Source: Phycisphaerae bacterium (GTDB lineage Bacteria > Chloroflexota > Anaerolineae > 4572-78 > J111). Taken from it: a stretch of 64,000 nucleotides of DNA. The DNA is taken from the NCBI GenBank assembly GCA_028285035.1, contig JANQQF010000036.1, positions 62,001 through 126,000 on the forward strand, in the 5' to 3' direction. The notes beneath the pieces were generated by a model, which saw nothing but the letters and a program-made list of their open reading frames with translations, searched no databases and was not told the origin of the DNA. How positions within the stretch are numbered: position 1 is the stretch's first letter; every line of letters starts with the position of its first letter. The position numbers and the translations under genes were made by a program. Below are positions 26,826-35,539 of the stretch, in pieces.

Positions 26826-27476
26826 TTGATAAAATCCGAATGCTTTCAGAAAAAATGGTATTTCTGGATATTTTGGGTTGGCGCAAATGCAATCGGCTTT
26901 GCGTTAGGCTGGTCAGCTGGCGAGACAATTGGCCAACTGATTGGTGAAAATATTAATTGGCCACTTGGTGAGTTAATTGGTTGGGGTACATTTCAATTCA
27001 GTGTTTGGATGATGCGGGCCAGTATTTTGCATCAGGTGCGTGAGTTTAGTAATTGGCGAACGTTAGACAGTATAATCTGGTTTGCGGCAGAGATATTGGG
27101 ATGGTTTATTATTACTCGCTTTGCTTTTTTGATAGAAGGAGACTGGATCGTTGCAGGTGCTATTTGGGGATCGATTTTTGGAGCAGGTGCGTGGCTTTCA
27201 ATATGGTTAATTTTAGAACCTTGGCCAAAAACAGTTATTGGGCAGATGATGACTCTAATTCGCCGTGCTTTATTTGGTTCCCTAGGGCTTGTTGGTGGGG
27301 TACTATTAGGTGCATTATTTTTGGTTATCAGTTTAGAATATGGAAATAGGTTGGGCGAAATAACACACCCAACTGTGGGGTGGATTATTTCTGGGCTTAT
27401 TTTAGGGGCCTTGATTGGCGGGGCAACAGGCGCGGCCTTTACCATTATCCTCAAATGGCCATCACAAAAGAAGTAA
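26826..27476 (+). CDS. Membrane protein of unknown function, glycine-rich helices
   Basis: 216 aa from TTG 26826; no strong ribosome site is seen, so the start is uncertain. About six hydrophobic segments contain repeated small-residue patterns (GFALGWSAGETIG, LGLVGGVLLGALF, GLILGALIGGATGA), typical of tightly packed membrane helices. I do not recognise a family. An 8-bp hairpin starts 4 bp after the stop codon. Confidence 0.65.
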   Translation: MIKSECFQKKWYFWIFWVGANAIGFALGWSAGETIGQLIGENINWPLGELIGWGTFQFSVWMMRASILHQVREFSNWRTLDSIIWFAAEILGWFIITRFAFLIEGDWIVAGAIWGSIFGAGAWLSIWLILEPWPKTVIGQMMTLIRRALFGSLGLVGGVLLGALFLVISLEYGNRLGEITHPTVGWIISGLILGALIGGATGAAFTIILKWPSQKK

Positions 27477-27479
27477 AAT

Positions 27480-27499
27480 GGGTGCTAAAAATAGCACCC
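27480..27499. terminator. Perfect hairpin after the membrane-protein gene
   Basis: GGGTGCTA-AAAA-TAGCACCC, an 8-bp perfect stem with a 4-base loop, right after the stop at 27476. No T run follows, so rho-independent termination is not certain. It overlaps the first candidate start (27478) of the next gene, which favours the later ATG at 27523. Confidence 0.55.
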
Positions 27500-27522
27500 A
27501 TACAACTCATAACTTTGACGTA

Positions 27523-27816
27523 ATGGACGAAATTCAAAAACTTTGGCGCGAGCATTTGGCTGCGCCATTCCCAAGACAAGTAACTGATGAGTTTATTGGC
27601 GACTATGATGCCGTAATGTTGGATGCCGATATTGCAGGGTGTGTTAGTTCTTTTCTGGACGCAGAAGGAAAACTAGACGAGGTAAGAATTTTGGTGCTAC
27701 AAAAATGTCAACGTGTTCTTGCTGAAAACATTTCGCTCTTGGACACTTATTGCCAGCAGTATTACGGGCGACTTCAACGCTTATGTGAACTTGTTTTATT
27801 TGAACTTAGTCGTTAA
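27523..27816 (+). CDS. Small hypothetical protein
   Basis: 97 aa from ATG 27523; an earlier in-frame ATG at 27478 lies in the hairpin and would add 15 polar residues. The protein is acidic and helical with no membrane segment (MDEIQKLWREHLAAPFPRQV at the start, four Cys further on). I recognise no family. It ends 20 bp before the convergent BtrH-like gene. Confidence 0.5.
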   Translation: MDEIQKLWREHLAAPFPRQVTDEFIGDYDAVMLDADIAGCVSSFLDAEGKLDEVRILVLQKCQRVLAENISLLDTYCQQYYGRLQRLCELVLFELSR

Positions 27817-27836
27817 CTCTTGAGTGATCATCTTTT

Positions 27837-29051
27837 CTACCCCATCGCCGCTTGCAACAACCCCACCGCATTTTCCTCGATATCGTGAATCCCCATCACG
27901 TGTTCACTCAAATTCTCTCGAAACTCGACAACCTCAGCCTCGCTCATCGGAAAATCCTCTGAGACGATAGTACGAATTTCGTCCAAACGTGTGTTAATTT
28001 CGTAAATGGTGGGCAGAGCAGCATTGCCTTGCGACAGGAATAGCTGATGCTTGTGGACACGTAATTCGCGAGTTTCCTTGAGCAAAGGAATGTCATCAGG
28101 GAGTAACGCCTCGCCCAAGGCCTGCCACGCTTGACTACTTTGGCGAAAATGGGTGGCGACCTCGACGAGAGCGGGGTTGTTCAAGATCACGTTCGCCTCC
28201 TCTAGAAAGTCGGCGTACAAACTGCGCTCGGCATCCAATGCTTGGCCGTTCTGCCCGAAGAGGGCGAGATGCTCGTGGGCGGAAGTCAAGCCTGCATATA
28301 AATTGCGCCCCGGCGCAAATTCTTTAGCCCAACTGAGGCGGGTTTTGGGCCGAGTCAGCAATTTGACCCAGTGTTTGTAGGCGGCCAAGCCAAAGTTGTT
28401 TTTGGAGCCTTTGGGCGGTTGTTCGGTGTAGAGTTTGATACAATCCCAAATGCCCTTTTGTACCGCTGCTACCAGTTTATCTGGGTTGGGCATATCAAGG
28501 GTGAGCAGCCGAAATTTGTCCTTCTTCACCCGTGCTCGGGCCGAAGCCAATTCGTCTATTGTCGTCGTGAGAGGGACGGTGGCTCGGTCGGCAATGGATA
28601 CCTGATCAGCTTCAGTGTCATACCCGTAAACCACAATTGGCATCATCGCCCACATCCCCTCGTCATACGGCAGGGCATTGTAGGTCAGCGTGAACATATC
28701 AGCCCAAGCGATGGCTGGAGTGCCATCATCTAACACATTACGCAGATTTTTTACGGCTTTGTCCAGACTGCTGGTTTGGATGATAGTTTGCTCGACGCCA
28801 AGGCGTTCCAGCATCGTATTGAATGGGGAAAAAGTGTTGCGGGTCAGCAGAGATACATTTGGGTCGTAACCCTCATAAGCAAAGGAGAAGTAACCCATCA
28901 CCGCCCCGCCGCTGACTCCCATCAGCAAGGCTTCGGTGTAGGGCTGTTGGGTGTGCGGGGCTGTAAAGCCCCGATAGGCAAAATAGTTTCGAACCGTCCC
29001 CGTTTCCCAATGATACCCTTCAAATTGATTGTAGTCTGATAATGTTGACAT
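27837..29051 (-). CDS. BtrH N-terminal domain / DUF4872-type protein
   Basis: 404 aa from the ATG at 29051, which has GAGG at good spacing; the frame is open upstream to 29120 but without support. The N-terminal 40 residues (YHWETGTVRNYFAYRG...SEALLMG-like, then SGGAVMGYFSF) match the butirosin H N-terminal domain. The DUF4872-like central part follows (IWDCIKLYTEQPPKGS...NFGLAAYKHWVKLL). In the family a Cys is usual in the HCET motif; here it is Trp (HWET), so a Cys-dependent acyl-transfer activity is not expected. It may be a non-enzymatic or differently acting member. The gene stands alone on the minus strand. Confidence 0.75.
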   Translation of the reverse strand: MSTLSDYNQFEGYHWETGTVRNYFAYRGFTAPHTQQPYTEALLMGVSGGAVMGYFSFAYEGYDPNVSLLTRNTFSPFNTMLERLGVEQTIIQTSSLDKAVKNLRNVLDDGTPAIAWADMFTLTYNALPYDEGMWAMMPIVVYGYDTEADQVSIADRATVPLTTTIDELASARARVKKDKFRLLTLDMPNPDKLVAAVQKGIWDCIKLYTEQPPKGSKNNFGLAAYKHWVKLLTRPKTRLSWAKEFAPGRNLYAGLTSAHEHLALFGQNGQALDAERSLYADFLEEANVILNNPALVEVATHFRQSSQAWQALGEALLPDDIPLLKETRELRVHKHQLFLSQGNAALPTIYEINTRLDEIRTIVSEDFPMSEAEVVEFRENLSEHVMGIHDIEENAVGLLQAAMG

Positions 29052-29201
29052 CATTTCACCTCTCATAGTGGATGATTGTAGATGCCTCAAGTCTAGCAGA
29101 AAAGGGAACAATTTTGGCAAAAGAGAGACATGCTATGCATTTTTTGGAGTAGAATTGCTGGGAAAATTGGTTTTTAGTCGTGTTGATCTTGCAAACGGGG
29201 A

Positions 29202-29251
29202 CGTAGTGCGTAGTGCGTAGTGTGACTTACCCATTTTACGCACTACGTACT
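29202..29251. repeat. Heptamer-word palindrome 4
   Basis: Three exact copies of CGTAGTG (29202-29222), then a 15-base spacer, and a right arm at 29238-29251 that reverse-complements to AGTACGTAGTGCGT. It lies between the BtrH-like gene and the M20 peptidase gene. Confidence 0.8.
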
Positions 29252-29299
29252 ATCGCCTGTTAAATTGTTCGTGATAAACGGTAGGCCCAGTTTCCCTGA

Positions 29300-30652
29300 T
29301 CATCCCTTCCCAAACTCCCCAATAAACCGTCCCATCATTTTGATGCCATCCACATAATCTTTAATCCGAAGATTTTCATTGGGTGCGTGAATGTTGGCAC
29401 CGGGGTAGGAGCAGCCAAAGCTAATCAACGGCGTGCCGTGGCCGATGGCAACAGCCCAGACAGGACCGGTGCCGGGGGTCATTGGGTATAAAACCGGCGG
29501 TTTGCCAGGATAAATTTCCTTAGCCGCAGCCAATGCAGCTTGGGTCACGTCGCTGTTGGGGTCAGATTTGCCCGGATATTCGCCACTCAGCATCTCGATT
29601 TCGATATCGTTAAAGCCGTGTTTGTCCAAGTGTGCTCGCAACAGGTTCGCCACCAACTCCGGCTCAAGGTTGGGCACCAGCCGAATATCCAATTTCGCCA
29701 TCGCCTGTGCAGGCAAGACGGTTTTCGACCCTTCGCCCGTGTACCCCGCATCAAAACCGGAGATGGTACAGGTTGGTTGGAAGAGATGTCGTTCAAGGGC
29801 CTCAACGCCGCTCAAGCCGCCGACCCATTCATTAATGCCGAGATGGGCTTTCATGGCCGCCTCGTTGAATGGCATCGCTTCGAGCAAGGCACGTTCGGCA
29901 GGTGTGGGCGGGACAACGTGGTCCATTAGCCCCTCAATCAAAATCGTTTCATCGGGAGCCTTGAGCGTGCTTAAGGCCCAGTTTAGTCGCCACGCTGCAT
30001 TGGGAACAATCGTTGCCAACGCGGAATGTTGATCACCGTTGATGGCCCGGACCCGTAACTCAAAATAAACGTCTCCTTTTGCACCACAAGCAAAGACCGG
30101 GTTTTCGTCAATATCGACACCACCCATCTCCCACAAACAGCCATCTGCTTTAAACAGCTCGCTATGGCTGAGGCAAAATGCAGCTAAATCGGGGCTACCA
30201 ATCTCTTCTGCCCCCTCAATAAACCAGTTTATCTTGAAGGGGAGCGGTCCCATTGTGGCTTGCCAAGCCCGGATGGCCTGGACTCGTTGTAGGACATGGC
30301 CTTTGTTATCGGAGACGCCTCGCCCATAAATTTTGTCGTCGCGCACCGTTGGCTCAAACGGCGGGGTATCCCACAATTCAAGGGGATCGGCTGGTTGGAC
30401 ATCATAGTGATTGTAAATTAAGAGGGATCGATCTCCTTCTCCCAACGTTGCATAAACACCTGATGGATCATTGGGGCCGATCTCTAACATTTTTATGTCA
30501 GCTCCGATGCCCTCCATTGTTTGTCGGACGATTTGGGCCATCTCCTCTAACCCCTCGCCCGTGGCGGCGATGCTCGGCTGGGCACAAAAGGCTTTGAGTT
30601 CTTCGATAAACTCATCTTGATGGCTTTCGATATAGCTGTCAAAATTTTCCAT
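29300..30652 (-). CDS. M20-family metallopeptidase (dipeptidase)
   Basis: 450 aa. The zinc-binding pattern of the M20 family is visible: NHYDVQP with the first His/Asp, YGRGVSDNKGH with the bridging Asp, EGAEEIGS with the catalytic and zinc Glu pair, and a final His in SYPGANIHAPNE. The dimerisation domain lies at about 190-310. Such enzymes cleave dipeptides or deacylate small amides in the cytoplasm. It closely follows the DUF503 gene (19 bp) and may be translated from the same transcript. Confidence 0.95.
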   Translation of the reverse strand: MENFDSYIESHQDEFIEELKAFCAQPSIAATGEGLEEMAQIVRQTMEGIGADIKMLEIGPNDPSGVYATLGEGDRSLLIYNHYDVQPADPLELWDTPPFEPTVRDDKIYGRGVSDNKGHVLQRVQAIRAWQATMGPLPFKINWFIEGAEEIGSPDLAAFCLSHSELFKADGCLWEMGGVDIDENPVFACGAKGDVYFELRVRAINGDQHSALATIVPNAAWRLNWALSTLKAPDETILIEGLMDHVVPPTPAERALLEAMPFNEAAMKAHLGINEWVGGLSGVEALERHLFQPTCTISGFDAGYTGEGSKTVLPAQAMAKLDIRLVPNLEPELVANLLRAHLDKHGFNDIEIEMLSGEYPGKSDPNSDVTQAALAAAKEIYPGKPPVLYPMTPGTGPVWAVAIGHGTPLISFGCSYPGANIHAPNENLRIKDYVDGIKMMGRFIGEFGKG

Positions 30653-30671
30653 TAGTCTGTAATATCCTTTT

Positions 30672-30953
30672 TTATATCAATTCAATGTCGTAATCAACCA
30701 AATCACAATCGAGACGCGTGGTCTCAATCCATTTGACCACACGCATCATCAAACCGTGTAAGTAATCCTTGTCATTGGATACAGCAACGACCGCAATGAC
30801 CCCGTGTTGCCACGCATCAAGTTGATCCACCTCGGCAACGGCTACATTGAAGTTGTTGCGTAATCGAGTGATCACACTTTTGAGAATTTGTCGTTTATCT
30901 TTGAGTGAAGCGGCAGGAATTGCCAAATGAATAGTACAAGCGGAAATGATCAT
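30672..30953 (-). CDS. DUF503 (YlxP) family protein
   Basis: 93 aa, the usual length. The family pattern is clear: a beta strand with CTIHLAIPAASLKDKRQILKS, then RLRNNFNVAVAEVDQLD and a second half VIAVVAVSNDKDYLHGLM. YlxP-type proteins often sit near ribosome-assembly genes, but their function is not settled. Here it lies just upstream of the M20 peptidase gene and downstream of lipM. Confidence 0.88.
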   Translation of the reverse strand: MIISACTIHLAIPAASLKDKRQILKSVITRLRNNFNVAVAEVDQLDAWQHGVIAVVAVSNDKDYLHGLMMRVVKWIETTRLDCDLVDYDIELI

Positions 30954-31002
30954 AAAATTGGTTTAAGTGGATTTATCTAAGCTATTTATTATTTGTGAAT
31001 TT

Positions 31003-31860
31003 TCAAACCCGTTGATTCCAAGCCTCATTGGCATACTGCTCGGCGCGCAACTGGTCAGCTTTTTTTTGCTCAGAGGCAGTTAGGCCGTTTGGCTCAAACG
31101 TTAAATTTAGCACCTCGGCAAACCCCTCAGTAATGGCAGCAACGACAGTATCAAATGAGAGGACTTGCCCCAAGGCCTCCTCTAAGGTGGACGCGCGTTC
31201 CGGAAGGAGTTTGGCTTGCTGGCCATACTCTTCTGGGGTGAAAGCAAGGGCATCCAGAATACGATTGAGGTTACCGTGTAAAGGTAGGGAACCGTGTTGT
31301 AAAATCGTTTTACGTCGCCGCAATTGGGCACTGCCAATTAACTTCTTTCCCTGCCAAGTGATCTCGTACCGTGATGGTGTATCGAAACAAACTGGACCGC
31401 CACCACCCGCTTTCAAATGGGCCTTGGTTTCTTCTTTTGTCGCCTGTTTGGCTGTTACGCCCAGTTTGGCTAAGCCTTGCAATAGCCCAAAACTGAGTAC
31501 GCGATAGGAGTTAACCACCCCGCCTTGAATGCGTGGATCACCTTGCGGGATGATCAGGCTGTAGGTGACTTCATCGGTGTGCAAAATGGCCTTGCCACCC
31601 GTTGGACGGCGCGTCCAGGTATAGCCATACTGCTCACAGGCGGCTAAATTTACCTCATCCCAATGTTGATTATATCCCAGGCTCAAACAAGGTGGATCCC
31701 AAGCGTAGAATCTCAGGGTGGGAGGGCTATCGCCATCGGCAATGCCGTGCAGAATGGCCTCATCAATGGCCATATTGGTGGCCCCATCAGTGGGGGGGCT
31801 AATGATGATCCGCCAGGTCGCTGGGGGAAAGGTTTCTTGGAGATCCGCAGATGTGTTCAT
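31003..31860 (-). CDS. lipM: Octanoyltransferase LipM (lipoate-protein ligase A fold)
   Basis: 285 aa. RRPTGGKAILH is the lipoyl-ligase/BPL fold signature. The segment PVCFDTPSRYEI carries the catalytic Cys that distinguishes LipM-type octanoyltransferases from ATP-using LplA ligases. KLIGSAQLRRRKTILQHGSL follows as expected. It should transfer octanoyl from acyl-ACP to a lipoyl domain or GcvH. No lipA lies in the window. It sits downstream of ilvE, but a strong terminator separates them, so it probably has its own promoter. Confidence 0.88.
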   Translation of the reverse strand: MNTSADLQETFPPATWRIIISPPTDGATNMAIDEAILHGIADGDSPPTLRFYAWDPPCLSLGYNQHWDEVNLAACEQYGYTWTRRPTGGKAILHTDEVTYSLIIPQGDPRIQGGVVNSYRVLSFGLLQGLAKLGVTAKQATKEETKAHLKAGGGGPVCFDTPSRYEITWQGKKLIGSAQLRRRKTILQHGSLPLHGNLNRILDALAFTPEEYGQQAKLLPERASTLEEALGQVLSFDTVVAAITEGFAEVLNLTFEPNGLTASEQKKADQLRAEQYANEAWNQRV

Positions 31861-31932
31861 AAAAATCGCGTTGATTAAGGTAAGAGGAATTTTATCACAG
31901 GCCTAGCGAAATCCAAAGCAGTGTAGAAAAAC

Positions 31933-31969
31933 AAAAACGTGAGGAGAATACATTTCCCCTCACGTTTTT
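31933..31969. terminator. Bidirectional intrinsic terminator after ilvE
   Basis: A 12-bp perfect stem (31933-31944 with 31958-31969, AAAAACGTGAGG against CCTCACGTTTTT) with T runs on both strands, 17 bp after the ilvE stop. Confidence 0.85.
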
Positions 31970-31986
31970 CGCGAATTTAGTTTAGC

Positions 31987-32910
31987 CTATTTGACCAACG
32001 TCAACCAGCCATGTCGATCCTCGACCTCGCCTGTAATCAAGGCGAAATACTCGCTTTGGATTTGTTCAGTGACAGGGCCACGTGAGCCAATGCCGATACT
32101 GATGCCATCGACGCTTTTGATCGGGGTGATTTCGGCGGCGGTGCCAGTGAAGAACAACTCGTCGGCGATGTAGAGCATTTCACGGGGGATTTGCTGCTCG
32201 ATAATGGGATACCCTTTTTCTTCAGCCAGCGTGATGGCATAGTGACGCGTAATCCCGGTGAGGATAGAGTTACCCATGGGTGGGGTGTAAATCTTGTTGT
32301 CGATGACCACAAAGATGTTTTCGCCACTGCCCTCGCTGACATAGCCGTTGACATCTAACACAATGCCTTCAACATAACCGTGCCGCTTGGCTTCCATCAC
32401 CACCATTTGGGAGTTGATGTAGTTTCCACCCGCTTTCGCCATTGCTGGGTGGGTGTCCGGGGCCATTCGGCGCCAGCTACTGACCGCAACCTCAACACCC
32501 TGCTCCAAGGCGTCTTTGCCCAAATAGGCACCCCACTCCCACGTGGCAATAATCAACTCAACAGGGCAGGCTTGGGGATCGACGCCGAGGGTTTCATAAC
32601 CTCGGAAGGCCAGCGGACGAATATAGCAACTGGTGTGCTTGTTGCGTGCCACCGTATCAACAATCGCCTGACTGACCTCAGCTTGGGTGTAGGGCAGAGG
32701 CATATTGATGATTTTACAGCTATTGAATAAACGCCGTACGTGAGCGTCCAAGCCTAAAACGGCGGGACCTTGCGGCGTTTGATAGGCCCGAATTCCTTCA
32801 AAAACACTTGTTCCATAATGCAAAACGTGGGAAAGCACATGTATCTTTGCTTCACCCCACGGTACAAAGTCGCCATTAAACCAGATAACATCTGATTTTG
32901 GTAAAGCCAT
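31987..32910 (-). CDS. ilvE: Branched-chain amino acid aminotransferase
   Basis: 307 aa, normal length, fold type IV PLP enzyme. The PLP lysine lies in AKAGGNYINSQ, the phosphate-binding segment is EGSGENIFVV, and the second one SILTGITR. FFTGTAAEITPIKSVDG is typical of IlvE. It transfers the amino group between glutamate and Val, Leu or Ile. Single gene ended by a strong intrinsic terminator. AGAGGTAA precedes the ATG. Confidence 0.96.
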   Translation of the reverse strand: MALPKSDVIWFNGDFVPWGEAKIHVLSHVLHYGTSVFEGIRAYQTPQGPAVLGLDAHVRRLFNSCKIINMPLPYTQAEVSQAIVDTVARNKHTSCYIRPLAFRGYETLGVDPQACPVELIIATWEWGAYLGKDALEQGVEVAVSSWRRMAPDTHPAMAKAGGNYINSQMVVMEAKRHGYVEGIVLDVNGYVSEGSGENIFVVIDNKIYTPPMGNSILTGITRHYAITLAEEKGYPIIEQQIPREMLYIADELFFTGTAAEITPIKSVDGISIGIGSRGPVTEQIQSEYFALITGEVEDRHGWLTLVK

Positions 32911-33044
32911 TGGATCTTACCTCTTCTTTGAGAAAATTTGGCTCAATTGTACTGAGGGGAAGGGAAAATGCAAACCCATTGAGGGGGCGGGGTATCTTTG
33001 ATGGGGGATTAAAAAAGATGGGTATCCTATGGCTAAGGATAATT

Positions 33045-33097
33045 TTGGAAGGTTGGGAGTAACACCAAGCAAGCACCCTTCCATACTTCCAACCTTC
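33045..33097. repeat. Heptamer-word palindrome 5
   Basis: The left arm starts TTGGAAG GTTGGGA (33045-33058). The right arm at 33078-33097 reverse-complements to GAAGGTT GGAAGTA TGGAAG. It lies between ilvE and the uncharacterised gene at 33161-34270. Confidence 0.7.
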
Positions 33098-33160
33098 AAA
33101 ATATGTTTACCTAATGCAGAGCACGTTTTATTAGACCATCTTCAAAAGAATAACGCATCA

Positions 33161-34270
33161 TTACCGCCCCGCCCACCAATCTTTCCTAACTCGGGGGTCC
33201 ATAATGGTACCATTGTCACGAAGGGCCACTTTGATTGTATTGTCTTTCGCTCGGCCAAAGGCTTCGCCCGCTTTTAAGGCGGGGAGGTGAGTGCGGTTAA
33301 AATTACCTTGTTGATTGTATAGCGTCAGGAGAGATGGCTCGACACAGATATCTTCCATATGAAGGGTGTAGCCACCAACAACCGTGTCCTCACGGGTATA
33401 CTTTAGCGTAATTCGGTTTTCTTCGGCATAGAGCACCAATACCTGATAGCCATCACCAATGGTGTAATTTGCACCAGGCACGTGCAGCGTTTCTCCCGAC
33501 ATCGTTTGCATCTCGATCAAGGTTACATCATAAAAGGTGATGGGCACGCCGCGTGTCCCTGCGTCTAATGGTGGATTGCCAAAATTCCATTCATTGACCC
33601 GGTAACATTGCCCAAAGGTTGGGGTACGTTGATCGGCAAAGAGGCCATAAAGTTGAGGGGCACGTGGGTCAGTATCACCATTCATGTTGATCAGGCCAGC
33701 AAACGCTGTCGTTGGTCCATATCCCCGCAGCCCCAGGTTGATATCACCATGAATGTTGGCTGGCCGATCTGTCTTTCGCCCATCAATAGTGATGGTCTTG
33801 TAGTTTACGCCAGGAATAGCTTGGCAAGCGGTTGATCCCCCTTGGCCTGAGTTACTATTTCCATCAACCAATTTGACCTTGACCACCTTTTTGGTCAATT
33901 TTTTCTTTTCAAAGGTGATGCCCCGCGTGCCCGCTTCTTCGGCATCGTTTGCAATGGGTTCGGTTGAGGCTCGTCCATACTGGGCGTATCCAGTCACCAG
34001 TTCGACCAGAATATCTGCTGCACTTTTTCCCGAGGCTGCAATGCGGGTTTGGGCCTCACCGATGATCCAATCTTCAATATCCACCGTCAAGATCACTTGC
34101 ATTGAACTGCCAGGCTCGGCTAATGCTAATGAAACGGGGTCTTCAAGGGCATAAGCCGTTAGAAGATCACCAATAACATCGTTGAGACTGCTCAAGCCTT
34201 CCTGTTCTAATCGGCTCCGCGCCTTAACAACGGTGCTTATGCTTAGATTGATTGGAAAATTGATTAACAT
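33161..34270 (-). CDS. Conserved protein of unknown function with duplicated N-terminal helical segment
   Basis: 369 aa. The first 110 residues contain two similar helical segments (about 10-45, ISTVVKARSRLEQEGLSSLN, and about 60-95, containing AQTRIAASGKSAADILVELV), each followed by a short tail; they resemble ribbon-helix-helix-length units. A Lys-rich linker (KKKLTKKVVKVKL) leads to a beta-rich domain from about 150 with YKTITIDGRKTDRPA, HGDINLGLRGY, DPRAPQLYGLFAD, VLVLYAEENRITLKYTRED and a C-terminal DPRVRKDWW. I recall similar C-terminal domains in Chloroflexota genomes but know no function. No signal peptide is seen. AGGAGGT precedes the ATG. Confidence 0.75.
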   Translation of the reverse strand: MLINFPINLSISTVVKARSRLEQEGLSSLNDVIGDLLTAYALEDPVSLALAEPGSSMQVILTVDIEDWIIGEAQTRIAASGKSAADILVELVTGYAQYGRASTEPIANDAEEAGTRGITFEKKKLTKKVVKVKLVDGNSNSGQGGSTACQAIPGVNYKTITIDGRKTDRPANIHGDINLGLRGYGPTTAFAGLINMNGDTDPRAPQLYGLFADQRTPTFGQCYRVNEWNFGNPPLDAGTRGVPITFYDVTLIEMQTMSGETLHVPGANYTIGDGYQVLVLYAEENRITLKYTREDTVVGGYTLHMEDICVEPSLLTLYNQQGNFNRTHLPALKAGEAFGRAKDNTIKVALRDNGTIMDPRVRKDWWAGR

Positions 34271-34377
34271 AGTGACCTCCTCGGCTGAAATCTTATGTCA
34301 TTATCTTAAACGATGTAATCAGCCTGTGTCAAGAGGGATGATTTTGCTTAGGTAGGACGACTGTGGAAAATTACTTG

Positions 34378-35457
34378 CTACAATATTTTAGCCAAGCCAC
34401 CCAATTCCTGTAAACATCGGCGAAACCGGGCTTGTATTATTGGTTTATCCCCAGCCCGTAAATATATCTCAGGAGTCAACTCAGTGTTTAGTCGATGCAA
34501 ATTCTCATAAGCCACATGCAGACTCCACAAAAAATATTCTGCCTCTAGTTGTTGCTGGATTAGTTGCTGTTTATTCGCATAGCTACTGATGAAGCCATCA
34601 CCGATTGCGTTCAAAACAACTTTGAATTGATCAAAGTAATGGTGAATGTATCGAGGCGCATCAGCCAAATTAATAAGATATGATTTGTAGCAGTAGGCAA
34701 AAAATGCGGCATAATGGTAAGCATTGTGTAGACGGGGAACTGGGTCAATCAAGCCCCTGAACTTACCGCGACGGGTAGTAAAGTTCTCTGGGGTAATGTC
34801 GCCATTGATCAGCACAATGGGTTCTTGGCTATGATTTCGAATTTGTAATACCCAGTCCAGCCTTTCTCGAACCGGCAGCCAATCGATGTTTGGTTCGGCG
34901 TTGATGAGCGCCTCAAGCTGGGTTTGCAATTGTTCGACTTTCTCCGACCAAATAATCGTTAATTCCCGCTGATCCTCGCCTATAAACCCTTGTCCGTCCC
35001 ATATTAATTCGCCAAAGCCGGGAATGGTTGTGGGAGTAATGTATAACTCGCGGAAAAATTCGCCGACCTGCTGACCATAATCAAAGGCTTGCTGCTTGGT
35101 CAAGGCAGGGATGGAGAGGGTTGGACCCTGATAAGACTCGATCGTGAAATTTAGGTTGGGGGTCAGACGGTATTCGTAGATGACTGGACAGATGCTTGGC
35201 CGAATTTGATTAGCCTGATCATAGAATATCCCCACAGGACCATAATCTTCGTGCAATTCTTTTTCAGATGGGCTTTCGGTTTTGCCATAAATGACCTGCT
35301 TACGAAGCCGGACGACCAATTTGCCACCTTGCTGCGGATACACCAAATAAGCATCGTGCCAGGCCCCTGCCCCAAGTTTTCGATAGGCCGTCTTGTGTTT
35401 GAGTAGCGGTAAATCGCAAGTTGCTAAGGCAAAATTGAGTTTTTCATAAATGTGCAT
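34378..35457 (-). CDS. APH-like phosphotransferase family protein
   Basis: 359 aa. The N-terminal lobe has RKLGAGAWHDAYLV as a nucleotide-binding loop and LVVRLRKQV with the likely ATP lysine. The C-lobe has LINGDITPENF, matching the HGDxxxxN catalytic loop with Asn in the His position, and GLIDPVPRLHN in the DFD position. This is the aminoglycoside/choline phosphotransferase fold. The substrate is unknown; resistance should not be assumed. It is divergent from the adenosine deaminase gene, with 82 bp between starts. Confidence 0.75.
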   Translation of the reverse strand: MHIYEKLNFALATCDLPLLKHKTAYRKLGAGAWHDAYLVYPQQGGKLVVRLRKQVIYGKTESPSEKELHEDYGPVGIFYDQANQIRPSICPVIYEYRLTPNLNFTIESYQGPTLSIPALTKQQAFDYGQQVGEFFRELYITPTTIPGFGELIWDGQGFIGEDQRELTIIWSEKVEQLQTQLEALINAEPNIDWLPVRERLDWVLQIRNHSQEPIVLINGDITPENFTTRRGKFRGLIDPVPRLHNAYHYAAFFAYCYKSYLINLADAPRYIHHYFDQFKVVLNAIGDGFISSYANKQQLIQQQLEAEYFLWSLHVAYENLHRLNTELTPEIYLRAGDKPIIQARFRRCLQELGGLAKIL

Positions 35458-35539
35458 TTTTAAATTGATTTGACTTTTTTTCTGGACATGTTACAGTTTC
35501 ATCCCGCAATGACAACCTATAACATTCAAGGATTTGAGA

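Noticed and set aside
34378..35457. Antibiotic resistance gene (aminoglycoside phosphotransferase)
   Set aside because: Only the general kinase fold is supported; the catalytic His is Asn and the context gives no hint of resistance.
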